A stretch of DNA of 64,000 bases from Hanleya hanleyi (GCA_036873755.1 JAVTVY010039192.1:62001-126000); one strand, 5' to 3'; positions 35,690-47,174 are shown, counted from the stretch's first letter. Made by a program: numbers and translations. Notes: generated from the letters alone by a model not told the origin.

Positions 35690-36062
35690 GCCGCGGAGCC
35701 GGGGGGGCTGGGGGGGCTTCAGCCCCCCCACTTTTCGGAGCTGTAATGTTATAAGCCCGATCTAGGGCCGACTTCAGCCCCCCCACTTTATGGTCGAGAT
35801 AGGGGTCAGCCCCCCCACTTTTGATATGCTCCGCGGCGCCTGATCTGCATGATACCGATCCTGGCATATTTTATCAAAACACGAAGTATCCAGCTTTGTG
35901 TATGAATACGAAAATTGTTGAAATGCAGCAGATGCATCTATATTTGAGAGCAGTGCCCACTTTTTCAATTATCACATCTTGTTTAATGCATTTCAGGGGG
36001 GATCTACGGGGGGGGGGGCCCAAAAATATGCAAAAAACATGGGGGGGGGGGGGGGGGGGTAG
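35690..36062. repeat. GC-rich repeat with CAGCCCCCCCACTTT units and G runs
   Basis: Three to four copies of TCAGCCCCCCCACTTT-type units lie between 35715 and 35825, bordered by CCGCGGAGC and GCTCCGCGGCGCC, which are inverted. Long G runs lie at 36007-36020 and 36041-36059. Non-coding; base calls in the G runs are likely unreliable. Confidence 0.7.
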
Positions 36063-36239
36063 GATTCCACGTAGAAATAATGTCTTAAAATGATATGTAA
36101 AATCAACGAATGTGTATAAAGTAAATAGCGTATCTAGAGTTGTATTAACAGACCATCTATTCATGTGGTTTGTGGGCGTATTATTTAAGTTGGAGTTTCA
36201 ATATGTATATAAAATCACACGTTATCGCTGCGAGCTTTT

Positions 36240-38640
36240 TGTGTTATAGGCATGTTTTGTATGTGTTAAACCAGAAAGTCAAATGGAGTCGGACATAAGG
36301 TGTGATATTTTTCAATATCGATGCGTGCTTATTCGAAATAAACGTGAAAATAGAACCATAAATCTGCAAAATTATGTTCCGATTTTTTTTTCTTCAGGAA
36401 AACGCTTAGAACTCATCCGTGGATCTAGGACACATCGGTGACCGCTCGGCCGATTCCGTCGAAGTCATCTAACGTTTTGGTGCATTATTGGTGTAGGAAT
36501 TTTACACCTCTTAGGTGTGAACCGTGACCCGCCGCACATGAGGCACAACACACACTATAGGATGTGTATCCGCTCGTTGTATTTCTTCATATATATATCT
36601 TAATGAATTGAATATTCTCTTGAGTCTACCTCCAAATAATCTCGTCTAATTTGAGGTGTTTCTCCTGGCTTTTCATCTCTTGCCGATCTTCATGGCAACG
36701 GAAGTCCTACTGCTGACATGCGCTGCTCGAAGTTAGGGCGTAATACTGTGACTGTAAGGACTTTAAACACGGATGCCAATATGGATTACTATCAGTGATG
36801 GGCGAGATCAGTATAGCCTGCATATACTACGAGCCTGTGTCGTGTTCTAGGACCCCGGATCTTCCGGAGCGTAGGCGGCTACTGGACCCTCGCTTGGACT
36901 GTGAGAATTCGCTACAATTTTAGCTTTGTGTAAATGGAGCGTATCGGTATCGATGTCTCATGACGCAAAGGCCATCGTTTTGTATGTGTTAAATATAACT
37001 AGAAAGTCAAATGGATTCAGGCACGAGGTGTGATTTTTTCAATATCGATGCGTGTTTTTGCGGAAAATGAAAATGGAACCATAAATCTACATACGGTACA
37101 TTATGCTCAGATTTATTTCCGGGAAAATGCGTAGAATGCATCTCCGGCGACCTAGGAACCCGGAGTTTCCGGAGCCTAGGCGACCCCTGGACACTTGCCT
37201 GTTGGGCTGTGAGGTGTCGCTTATTTTAGCTTTGTGTAAATGAATTGTATCTGTGTCATATTGGTTTCTAATGTTCCATGACTTAAACGTCATTGTTTTT
37301 ATGTGTTAAATATAACTAGAATGTCAAATGGATTCAGGCAAGATATGTGATTTTTTCAATATCGATGCGTGTTTATAAATGCGAAACAAACGTGAAATAT
37401 ATAACCATAAATCTGCATACATTATGTTCAGATTTATTTCCGGGGAAACGCTTAGAACACATCTCCGACAATCTAGGCGGCCCCGGACCCTCGCCTGTTG
37501 GGCTGTGGAGATTTCCTTATTTCAGCTTTATGTAAACGAGGTTTCATTGAACCCACCCACTGCCCTCAGGGGCATGTCCCCGCCCCAGGGGATCTGAACC
37601 GACCCTCATACGCCACGGATTAAGAAGTGAAACCCACATGAGCCGACCCTTAAGAAGTGAAACCCACATGAGCCGACCCTCATACGCCACGGATTTCACC
37701 CCATGGCTCATTCACCCCCATGGGTTCATTCACCCCCATGGGTTAGTTTATAGGGATAGAGAGATCGTGTGCCCTTTCTATACTACTCATCGCGCACTAC
37801 TCATGGCGCATGCGCAGTCGACCCATTCTACTGTAGGGTGCAAGCCTGGCCCATGGAATCTCGGGTAGCGAAAACTCCAGGTCTCTCGGCCCACCCTATC
37901 CCGCGCCACACCTATAGGGATAGGGAGATCGCGTGCCCTTTCTATACTACTACTCATCGCGCATGCGCAGTCAACCCATTCTACTCTAGGGTGAACGCCT
38001 GGCCCATGGAATCAAGGTAGCGAAAACCCCAGGTCTCTCGCCCCAGCCTATCCCGCGCCACACCTATGCGACCCGATGTGCAGTGAGTAAAGTGGAGGAG
38101 GAGGAGGAGGAATAGGACAGTGAGTAAAGTGGAGGAGTAGGACACGCCACGGATTATACTAGGGAGATGAATTGTATCAGTACGCCTATTGGTTTCTAAT
38201 AATCCATAACGTAAAAAATTGTCGTTTTGTATATGTTAAATATAACTAAAAAGTCAAATGGAATCGGGCATGAGATGTGATTTTATTTCAATATCGATGC
38301 GTGCTGATAAATGCCAAACAAACATGAAAATAGAACCATAAATCTGCAGACATTATGTTCAGATTCATTTCAGGGAAAACGCTTAGAACGCATCTCCGGC
38401 TAGACTGGATGAGTCTCTATTTCATATGTACTATTTAATAATAATAAAATGATCTTTCATAAATATACGTTTCATTAGTAAATAAATAAAGTAAAAAAAA
38501 TGATAGGCGGAGTTACTTCCTTTTGTTTCCCCTTTAAAATACATTAAGAAACCAGGGCTCTGTCCAGTCTAATCTTCGGCGATCTAGGACCCCGGAGCTT
38601 CCGGGGCCACAACCATGCATTGCCAGCTGGACTGTGATAG
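36240..38640 (+). repeat. About 300-bp repeat, four or more copies, in PDLIM intron 1
   Basis: Copies start near 36248, 36976, 37293 and 38222. Each reads in order: TTGTATGTGTTAAATATAAC, AGTCAAATGGA, TTCAATATCGATGCGTG, ACCATAAATCTGCA, TTATGTTCAGATT, GGGAAAACGC and GATCTAGG-type plus CCGGAGCTTCCGG blocks. Between copies 3 and 4 lie shorter direct repeats: AAGTGAAACCCACATGAGCC twice (37625, 37651), CACCCCCATGGGTT twice, and GATCGTGTGCCCTTTCTATA twice (37762, 37928). No coding capacity. Confidence 0.85.
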
Positions 38641-38811
38641 TCGACACCCCCTATGAATTTTCGCTGGATCCGGCCTTGCATTTCAATTCCAACAACAGAT
38701 ACATATATTTATAAGATGTTGATATACACTGCAGATTCAATGATTTGAAATCTCGGATTTTGCCGAAATAATTAGAACTCTCGGGTCGGTAACCCTATTC
38801 ATCGGGCAAAG

Positions 38812-38879
38812 ATGGCGGATTCAGAGCGACAAATGCTGCCGTGCGACGAAACTTGGCCCGAGTTAGAGGAACCACCCAT
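38812..38879 (+). CDS. Probable first coding exon of an unidentified gene
   Basis: ATG in the context CAAAGATGGCGG opens a 22-codon frame, MADSERQMLPCDETWPELEE followed by PP, ending after two bases of a codon directly before a consensus donor GTAAGTTC. AAGATGGCGG is a common start-site context and a YY1-type motif in animal genes. The local acidic, proline-ended peptide resembles many N-termini but I do not recognise the protein. It lies inside PDLIM intron 1 on the opposite strand. No second exon was found in the window, so this could be chance. Confidence 0.45.
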
Positions 38880-39947
38880 GTAAGTTCTTCTAGGTACCCA
38901 CCATTTGGTGATCCGTATAGTCAGGAATCGATCGGTGTAACAGATAACAGATGCGTGGACGTCTGGGTTTTATTAGCAAAGCTCCAGAAATCCGCTAATC
39001 ACACGCCTTCGAAATTTAATATGGCGCTGAGTGTGCACTACTCTCAGTCCCGGCTTATCTACATTGCGGCCTGTGGTCAAATCATCGACTGCTGAAAGTT
39101 TTTTTGCCCTCATTTGCTTATTGTCAACATGATTATCATTCGGAAAAAAATCTTAAGAGTGAGGCTCGTCATACTCTCGGGTAATCATGTCAATATATTT
39201 CCATTTTCATAGCCATGTCAACGCTGCTGAACGAATAATGCATACATATATCGTTATCGGATCCTCGAATTCAGGTTTTCCGACCGGCTTAAATTATCGA
39301 CTGTGTGGGAGAAATTATTGTGTGTCTCTTTCAATTTTTAGTTGTTAAATTCACTTGACAAGCCGTATCCTTCACAGTATAGATACTATCTGTGGTGTAT
39401 CTGAAATAAACCCACCAGTCGAATGAAACGCCAATAGACTTTTACGCTTCGATTATCTCTTCCGGAGTTATACTTGCAAGCATTTTCCGTTTGGGGTGGG
39501 GGACTGCTATAGTATCCCAGCACTTTAGGTTGTATCTCAGACCCCCGGAGATACGTACGTTCTGGCCAATTTTCGATGAAAAAAACCCTAAGAATTATCA
39601 CTCAGTTATTGCTGGCATTTTCGTTTGTATTGTTTTGTGTTGATTCGGGTGATATCTTTTTAACGTTTAATCACAAACCGTGGTCATGTGCTCTACAAGT
39701 GAACTAGTTTTGGTTGGACTGCAAAATCTGGCAGGATCTTTTGCAAAGGAGGTGTTCGGTTTGACTGTATTTTTTTCCTTAGTGTGTTGCGTTTATAACC
39801 GAAAATATTATTTTTTCGTGTTAACTTCAAATGTTATTAGCTTGAGAGAGAAGACACTGAAATTTTGTATTCTGACTTTTCACCGGCATTTGTTTGTTTT
39901 TGCAATTTTTGGTGATATTCTTAGAGGGAATTCCCTTCGTATGCAAA

Positions 39948-40050
39948 ATATGACACCGTTAACCAAAACGAGTCATAGATATCCGTATTCGGTGGGTTTG
40001 ATTCTAAATGATACTGAAAAATCGTTTTGGTTAAAGGTGTCATATTTTTT
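39948..40050. repeat. Short inverted repeat
   Basis: AATATGACACCGTTAACCAAAACGA and its near-complement TCGTTTTGGTTAAAGGTGTCATATT (each read here as a 25-bp arm) enclose about 45 bp. A hairpin of this size could be a tiny MITE. It lies within a 136-aa chance open frame. Confidence 0.7.
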
Positions 40051-40138
40051 TAATATAGAAATATATCAAAACGCTTGGAATGCTCTGTAGGGGTGAAGTT
40101 CACCGCCATTCGGAACGTGATTCCTCCAAACAAAAATT

Positions 40139-40222
40139 GTAGCTGCTTCGTGGCCGAATTGTTAGAGTGTCGGACTACAAATCAAAGGAACACCAACTTT
40201 TGGGTTCGAAACTCCAAGTCAT
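40139..40222 (+). repeat. tRNA-derived SINE head or tRNA pseudogene
   Basis: GTGGCCGAATTGTTAGAGT matches a polymerase III A box and GGGTTCGAAACTCC (from 40202) a B box, spaced about 50 bp as in a tRNA with a short variable arm. The cloverleaf is broken: the anticodon stem (TCGGACTACAAATCAAAGG) does not pair properly and the acceptor ends do not match. A T-rich run (AATTTTTTATTTTTTTT) follows and could end transcription. This fits the 5' end of a tRNA-derived SINE better than a functional tRNA. Confidence 0.65.
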
Positions 40223-43200
40223 AATTTTTTATTTTTTTTCATTTTTGTCCCTTGTTTTCCATCTTGATTTGGACTTTAAGTGCAATAGTGACGTGAAATA
40301 AAGACAACGAACCGCTATCGCAATTAATCGCTTATGTTATTATAATTCGTGACCATAGAGTTGCACGCACACACAGCCACACCATGCACTTGGTCAGTGG
40401 TTGAATATTGTGACGAGCCAATAGAGCAAAAAATAATTGTTAAACATATATTTAACTTCCACACTAGAGTATTTCGTCTGAGGGCAACGAAAAGATAAAA
40501 GTTGTAACTATGAAAGGAAAAGTTATAATGTAAAAGATTTCCAATATGAAGGCCTGCTGGGTCAAAAAAAAGGAAAATTCCTGATACACAGCAGTTACAG
40601 CTATTCTTCAATGTTTCGTCACTACAATATGGCTGTATTCATTTCCCATTTTCCGGTGATGTATAGGTGTTCAGTTTTGCAACTTAAACATATTCTATAT
40701 TTATTTAGGAAATGATCCTCAACAAGCGCCGGTGACGCTTGCTTTCCCAAGTGACCATGCTTGTGCTAATATGTTGGGTTTTTTTGCAGTAACTTCCCGT
40801 GTTTATTGTTCGCAGAACTTTTGGCAGGGAGTTGTCAGTTTTTTAGTAGATTTATATATTATATACCACTGACTATTGTTCGTAAATAGTTGGATCGTTC
40901 ATGAAAATATATATGGTAACTGTATGGGGATATGAACCAAAACTTCCCATCAGACTGGCCTCGTCGAGCTGATAAAGAGTTGGGGAATACCTGAGCATTA
41001 CGTCACAATTTACCGGCCGGCTCAGAGCGAGACAATAGAGCAACAGAGAGCGACGCTGAAAGGAAAAAAATCCATCTGAAGCGAACACCTTCTTTGTTTC
41101 GGAAAATTCAATTCTCTCTATCACCCGCTTTATATTTTAATTAGCTTAGATCGCGAATGTGGTAGCTGTAATATTTCACCCTTGGAACTCATTGAAACTA
41201 AACGTCTCTTTATTGTTCAAATCGTTCTCGGGATATGAATATTGGTGTGAGTTAATCATTGCGAGCCGACTGTAATGCTCCAGATTGGTGTTAGCCAATT
41301 TACGGCCGATCGTGAATTAAGCATGCATGCATGGACATATAATTTGAACTGAAAGCACACCTATTTCGCCTGGTTACTTGTCATAGGTACCCCTCAAGTT
41401 CGGTGCATACTTGAGACGAACGCATAGCAGAACCGTTTATAATCGTATGCATTTCAAGCTAGTTCGAAGTATGGGCGTAAAAACTGACATGGTATACGAG
41501 ATGAGTGATAGATGTTGCATGGTATTGAGCCTCGGAAAAGGTATGCCTGTATCGCAGGATTTGTAACAAAGGGAATACACATATACGGGGACTTGGCTAA
41601 CAGTAATCTATCAGGAATGTATGTCGTTTCCAGACAGAGAGTTAGATAGACGATGAATCATATATATTCATTCAGATATGCTCAGATTATACTCCCTTCA
41701 GTATAAATAGAATTCGCGAAACCCCAATCTGCATGCATTTGCGCATACTCATCTTTCCAAAAAGTTCGCTATTTCGCTGAAATGTGCTCATTAACTTGAA
41801 TCTCCGAAATACCGTTAAGTAAATGCAGTTTATTCGTGTACGGTATATAAAGTTATGCCACGTTCATTATTCTTACAAATAAACCGGTCAGAAACCGAAT
41901 TTGATCAGAAGTAATTGACATTCATGAATTCTTGGCTTCAGTCGTATTTTCTCGAACTGTTTGTTGGGCCATCCATCAGCTCGATTTCTCTAATTTCAGG
42001 CAGTCGTTCTGTACTGACTGAATAGCCAGGCATTTGAAGTCGGAGACTGAACTCACAGTTGAAGACCTACATGTATAGCATTAGAAAAATTTAAATTGAA
42101 TAGGAAAGTGGATAATCTGAATTCGTGACATATGTTCTGCATTGCGCATGCTCATGTTTGCTCTTTTCCCGTCCGTGGGACGGGTTTTGCGCCAGTCTAA
42201 CTATAATAATTATAGTAGCCCGAAATCAATATGCCCAACACTGTGAATACGCTCATATATATTTGACTGGCGTTTGTAAAATGTTTTTGTGCAAGGAGAT
42301 TGGTAACAGTCTTCGCAGTCACGCTGACCTTTCGCTGCTATTTACCAACACAATTACTCTCCGGTGGTCGTATTTGCCAAGTGTCGGTTCAAATTCAACA
42401 GGGATTAAGTACGGTAGTGGCTTTCACGGACCCCGTTCTATTTTTAATTTGGAAATTTTCTTTTTAGAAATGCATGGAAGCGGTGATATTATATTCACCT
42501 GTACAATTTACCAGTTTGATGTTCGGGTATATAGCGTCAGCTGAAAGATGTAGCGGTGATAAAGAATGATATTTAACAAGATAAACTGTGATATTAACAC
42601 TTTTCTATAACATTGAACGAGGTCATTGCAGAATTCATTCGACCGAGACAGTCTTGATGCCTGGATACTAACACTAGATATACAACTGTCATAGACGTAT
42701 TTTTAGAGTTTTAAACGATTATGGTATATATGTAGGCCTACATAATTATTAGAATGTTGATTAGTGTAATACAACCGGTATCGGGAATATTTAGTTGGGT
42801 TCTCATATTTTCACGCTAAAAGACTAGGTTAATTTGAATTTTCCATATTAATAACCTTTTTTATAGTGTATCTCAAAATATGGAAAAATATCATAGATCT
42901 CAGAATATTCTTGATGACATTATTAACAGTACGGTATTAAATGTTACGTGGATTCTGTGTGTACAACACTCGGACGAAAGCCAGTGTATCAAGATGGAAG
43001 CATCTAGAAGATCCTAGAACTGATGCGCCATTATACATAAGGAACAAGAAGATGCTCATCCCGAAATACACCATAAGAAGTGGGGCAATTTCCAGTCGGA
43101 AACTCTCAGGAACTTTTACTGCTCGAAATGTATGGATACTTAACGAGGTTCCCGAATGGAGCAAGAGATTGCTTGCAGCTTCGGTAACTTGAGCACGGTG

Positions 43201-43235
43201 TCTAAATGCACACCGGAAAAGAAAGCCTCCCTTAC
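40223..43235. other. PDLIM intron 1, distal part
   Basis: About 3 kb of AT-rich DNA next to the first coding exon. Open frames (largest 139 aa at 42125-42544) are isolated, lack domains and are not supported by splice sites I can see. One TACATGTA lies at 42068-42075. It could hold enhancers of the PDLIM-like gene; nothing in the sequence proves that. Confidence 0.4.
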
Positions 43236-43352
43236 CTGAGCGACATAGATCGGCAGGCCTTGGTCGGACCCGCCCTGCATTTTGAACCCCCATGGTTGAC
43301 TTGAATCAAATCGGCTCAATCTGAGCTGTACTAATTGTCCAGAATCCGACAT
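43236..43352 (-). CDS. PDLIM/Zasp-like gene, first coding exon
   Basis: The minus-strand ATG at 43352-43350 starts a 39-codon exon that ends in phase 0 at donor GTAAGGGA. It encodes MSDSGQLVQLRLSRFDSSQP followed by WGFKMQGGSDQGLPIYVAQ. The PWGF peptide-binding loop of PDZ domains and the position right at the N-terminus are typical of PDLIM1-7, LDB3 and Drosophila Zasp. Splicing to 32848 gives a complete, well-formed PDZ domain, with an intron in the middle of the domain as in vertebrate PDLIM genes. Expected role: actin/alpha-actinin scaffold in muscle and adhesion sites. Confidence 0.93.
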
Positions 43353-43399
43353 TTTACTCTAACTATGTATAATATCTCTCTATGCCGGATTGTATATCT

Positions 43400-43416
43400 C
43401 GCCAATATATAAGCTA
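43400..43416 (-). promoter_or_regulatory. Possible TATA element upstream of PDLIM-like start
   Basis: On the minus strand GCTTATATATTGGC lies about 55 bases upstream of the start codon, in the range expected if transcription starts near 43380. An upstream non-coding exon is equally possible. Weak evidence from position alone. Confidence 0.25.
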
Positions 43417-44099
43417 CGATGTTAACAGTGCTAGTCTGTCAGTAAAGGATGCACTCACTCCGATCGGTGACGTATTTACGGAGAACACCTACATGCATAC
43501 GCATACTTAGTAAGATATACATTAGGAGGGTCTATAGGAGTGGGAAGTGCACATGCAGATATGCACACCCACGAATTCCGGTATTTGTGCCTGTGTGTTA
43601 TTTCAACAATTTTCTCACGGAAACTTATGTTTAATTGTTTGGGATCTATATACGGCATATTGTAAAAATTAATATCTCAATAATTTTCATCACTTACGCA
43701 TTATAACGTAATAGGATTTTCTTGTTTAATGAAAGGGTGGTGGGTGCAAATTCCCAAATTTATGTTGATTGTTGCGAGCTACTACGACTCATAGCCAAAT
43801 ATATCAAATTCATGAAAAACACGATTCTGACGATCGGATGATTACCAACGTCTGGTCCGTCATTTATTATTCAGCCGTCGTCCATTAAAGAATCTCCGCG
43901 CCCATAATCCAAATTCCTATTTCATATAACAGCATCAGCACCAAATTTAAAAACATAATCATAGTATATGCATATACAGGTTAGTTTCGTGCAAGAGAGA
44001 GCAGTTAACAGTTTTCAATGATGATGTTTTCCACGAAACGTAACGCCATAGATCTTGCCCGCTACGCTCGTATTTTGCTATCAGCATAGTAGTATATAA

Positions 44100-44458
44100 A
44101 CAGAGTTATCTTCCCTGATTCGTACCGGAAGTGACCTTTGACCCCTGCGCATGCGCACAATACCGGATACAAATGAGGCGCAGGGTCAAATGTCACTTCC
44201 GGTACGAATCAGGGGAGATAACTCTATTTAAAAAAACAGCGCCCCCTATAATCGGCTCCAATTTTTCCTTTTACTACTTATCAAATTGACGTCATTGTGA
44301 CGTCACATCCGGTCACGTGACATCCGGGTCAAAGGTCACAATTCCTGGTTATCTCCCCTGTTTCGCACATTTCTGCCCTTCAATAGGAGTCAATTTCTCC
44401 TTTTACTACTTATCAAATTGACGTCACTCTGACGTCATATCCGGTCACGTGACATCCG
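44100..44458. repeat. Inverted repeat packed with transcription-factor-like motifs
   Basis: Arms at about 44103-44155 and 44172-44226 (AGAGTTATCT...CGTACCGGAAGTGACC and reverse) flank TGCGCATGCGCACAATACCGG. Then two copies of CTTTTACTACTTATCAAATT followed by GACGTCA, CCGGTCACGTGACATCCGG. Motifs seen repeatedly: ETS CCGGAAGT, CRE TGACGTCA, E-box TCACGTGA, NRF1 GCGCATGCGC and GGTCA half-sites. Related sequence occurs at 50540-50720. Confidence 0.75.
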
Positions 44459-44685
44459 GTCAAGGGATATCAGTTCGCTCTCAAAGGTCAAGGGGTATCA
44501 ATTTGCTCGCAAAGGTCAAGGGTATCAATTTGCTCTCAAAGGTCACGGGGTATCAATTTGCTCTCAAAGGTCAAGGGGTATCAATTTGCTCTCAAAGGTC
44601 AAGGGGTATCAGTTTGCTCTCAAAAGGGCAAGGGGTATCAATTTGCTCTCAAAGGTCAAGGGGTATCAATAAGCTCTCAAAGGTT
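44459..44685 (+). repeat. 28-bp tandem repeat with AAAGGTCAAGG
   Basis: About eight units of AAAGGTCAAGGGGTATCAAT plus TTGCTCTC (27-28 bp). The first and last are degenerate, one lacks a G and one has CACGG. The AAAGGTCA core matches a nuclear-receptor half-site. There are no unique spacers between units, so it is not a CRISPR-like array. Confidence 0.9.
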
Positions 44686-44689
44686 CCGT

Positions 44690-46072
44690 TTAAAGTGTAT
44701 TGGAATGGACGTTTTGGGGTCTAGGTGGACCACTAGTGGTCCGATTGGGTCGTGTGAGGTGTCATCGTGAAGCATTCGTGGTGGAGCGTCCAACTGGATG
44801 GGTGTGGGGTGGAACTGACGTCATTCTGCGCATGGTCAGTAGAAAAAGTGTATTTGAATGGACGATTTGGGGTCGCGACGGACCACTAGTGGTCTGTTTT
44901 GGGCCATATGAGGTATCAGGTTGAAGCATTCGTGGGGAACCATCCGACTGGGCTATAGTGTGTCGTCCGGTTTCAACATTCTACGCATGCGCAGTCTGGT
45001 CGCAGTATAGAAAGCAGGCATTTTAGGGTTCTTGGGAGTCTGTTGAGTGATTATGGGCCCATCCTTTTATTTTCCAAATCAAATGGACCGTGTGCGGTGT
45101 CATCTTGTAGACCTCGGGTTGTAGACAACGACTTGAGACATGTCTACGTCATCTGTGACGTCATTGATGACGTCATCGTAGGAGTAGTAGCCAAAGTGGT
45201 CATTTTGGGGGTGTGAAGGAAGCTGTTTGGGGTAGAGATGGACCATCCGTGGTCCAAATGATCCGTGAGGTGTGCCCAACTCCCGTCAAGCCCGTTGGTG
45301 ATGGTGTGTGATGGTGGTGGTGGTGGTGGTAGTAGTAGCGGTGTGTGGTGGTAGTGGTGGTGGTCGCCGTGGTGGTGTCTGTACATATAGGGCTTAACAC
45401 GTGTCCCTCATCAGTTCGGGACGACGAATGGTATGTTTTTTGTTGGAAGTCATGGGGGAGCGTCCAGTGTGAGCGCGTGTGTGTGTGAGAGAGTGTGCGT
45501 GCGCGCGCGCGTGTGTGTTTGAACATTGTGCTTAGTTAGCCGTCTCTCTGTCGGAAGACATGGAGGCTCTGAAGAGCCGTTCTTTTCTGTCGCTGTAAGA
45601 CAAAACTGTCATTGCCACAGCGTCAGGGTCAATAGGGCAAAGACCATTGTGAGGCCAACGAGCCGTCGCTGGTTTCGGCGTGAGCCCTCGTGGTCCATAG
45701 CCCGGGAATCAAGGATGGCTGTCATAGTCCAGTGATAGCACACCTCTACATCGAGTCAACTCTGTCGAGGACCGCTTCTGTGAACTCTTCCAGGATCTGG
45801 CGTCGCCCCTCGTTGTCGTCGCCATCTGCAAACATGAACCGAACCACCGCTCGGTAACCCGTGAGTGAATTAACCACGGTCGCATGCTGTAAAATGCGAG
45901 TCGCATAGGGATGGGTCTCCGTCATGGCTCTGAAACAGTAGGAATGGGGGTGTGGGGTCCAGAGGGACTTGTTTTATAGACGATGTCACACATGCGCACT
46001 GGACGAGTAGCGCTGGGGTGGACGTTTTGGGGTCGAGATGAGCCAGTAGTGGGTGTACTGGGTCGGGGAGAT
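44690..46072. repeat. Subterminal repeat arm of a large inverted locus (left)
   Basis: Several diverged units containing GGAATGGACGTTTTGGGGTC, GGACCACTAGTGGTCC, GTGAGGTGTCATCGTGAAGC and GACGTCATTCTGCGCATG. They recur inverted at 47790-48480. The palindrome GGACCACTAGTGGTCC appears at 44728 and, slightly altered, at 44880. GGT triplet repeats at 45307-45365 and a GT run at 45470-45520 are included. The open frames here are repeat artefacts. Confidence 0.7.
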
Positions 46073-46084
46073 TGCACGTTTTTG

Positions 46085-46310
46085 GGATAGGCTTGCTTTT
46101 CTAGACAGTAACGCCCGCCCACGCCTTGCTTAACGCTTCAACGCCCTGGTGAAATAGCTCAGAAGCTCTGATTTTCATGGAAATGACACTAATTCATCGA
46201 AATGCAGTGACACCCGTCAACGCCCGTCTCAGCGCCTTAACGCCCTATCTTAACGCCCTAACGCCGTATCTGAGCGCCTTAACGCCCTAGTATAAAGCCT
46301 TGACGCCATG
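46085..46310. repeat. AACGCC-rich repeat, left copy
   Basis: Clusters of AACGCC(C) at 5-12-bp intervals: TAACGCCCGCCCACGCC, then TGGTGAAATAGCTCAGAAG, TAATTCATCGAAATGCAGTG and GCCTTAACGCCCTATCTTAA. The same ordered blocks are at 47175-47345, so this is a direct repeat flanking the zinc-finger frame, including the preceding GCACGTTTTTGGGATA segment. Confidence 0.85.
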
Positions 46311-46438
46311 ACGTAGACAGATGAGAGAACAACAACAATAAGGATGACAGGTCAATCATTTTATTATCCCCTCATCGCTGTGGGAGCCGCGTTGGGTAGG
46401 CTTACCATTCAAGAAGGCTCTTGTCCAATCAGAGGCCG

Positions 46439-47170
46439 TCATTTGGCTCTGCATCTGTCATATTCGTTCTTGCCCGTTAGATGTATTCTCGGCTGCTTTT
46501 GTCCAATCAGAAGTCGCCATTTCAGAAAGTTCAATCTTCGGCTATGTTCGCTCTGATCCGTTTGTTCTAATCGTCGTCGAGCAGGCCAGGATACTGTAAC
46601 GGCAACATGTCCTGGAACAGCTGTTTGCGCAATGGCCTCGGTGAGTGGTAACCCCATATCCCCTTCCAAGTGACTCTTGGTCTTCATGATGGCCCTGTGC
46701 GTGGGGTCGCCTTTCATTTCAAATGGTAGCAGACTATACCTTTCATAGATGACCATGGCTGTTTTCCTGATGCAGGGGCGCATTTTGATGTACGCCTGTT
46801 GTAAGTTATCCTGTCCGGCGTCCTCGATCGTTGCAACATGAGTATTAATAGCTTCATGCACAATACGATCCCAGAAGATAGGTTCTGCCTCACTTTCCTG
46901 GGATGAAGGCTGACTATCTGAGGTCAAGCTCTCCGTATCAGTAGATAGACTCTCAGCAGTCTCTGTTTCGGTATCAGTCGGTTGACACTCAGCAGTCTCT
47001 GTATGAGCATCCGCCTCAGTGGACTCCTCGGTGTCTTCAATCCAATGTATATTCTTCTGGTGTCGCATCATATCGTAATGTCTGGTGAACGTTCCTTCGC
47101 ACTCAGAGCATGTTTAACCAAAGTTCACGGTTGAACGTCGACTGTGCACGTTTTTGGGATACGCTTGCAT
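46439..47170 (-). pseudogene. C2H2 zinc-finger ORF of a repeated element, one in-frame stop
   Basis: A minus-strand frame from ATG 47170-47168 (MQAYPKNVHSRR) to the stop at 46439, 243 codons, with a single TAA at 47116-47114 just before the finger. The finger CSECEGTFTRHYDMMRHQ(KNIH) has C-x2-C-x12-H-x4-H spacing. An acidic Ser/Thr/Glu-rich stretch follows (about residues 50-100), then a helical region (FWDRIVHEAINTH, MRPCIRKTAMVIYERYSLLP, DPTHRAIMKTKSHL). I recall similar finger-plus-helical-domain proteins as multicopy families in invertebrate genomes, but cannot name a function. It is embedded between AACGCC repeats and long inverted arms, which points to a mobile or formerly mobile unit. 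Translation could restart at ATG 47071, losing the finger. Confidence 0.6.
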
Positions 47171-47174
47171 TTAT

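Noticed and set aside
39680..40090. 136-aa hydrophobic open frame
   Set aside because: It contains a small inverted repeat, lacks any domain and has no supporting neighbours.
40139..40222. Functional tRNA gene
   Set aside because: A and B boxes are present, but the anticodon and acceptor stems do not pair. Kept only as a SINE head or pseudogene.
42125..42544. 139-aa open frame in PDLIM intron 1
   Set aside because: No recognisable domain, no plausible splice sites, low-complexity-free but isolated; probably chance.
44459..44685. CRISPR-like array of 28-bp repeats
   Set aside because: Units are directly tandem without unique spacers, and the DNA is clearly eukaryotic.
45144..45526. His/Pro-rich frames around the GGT and GT runs
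   Set aside because: Simple-sequence artefacts on the minus strand.
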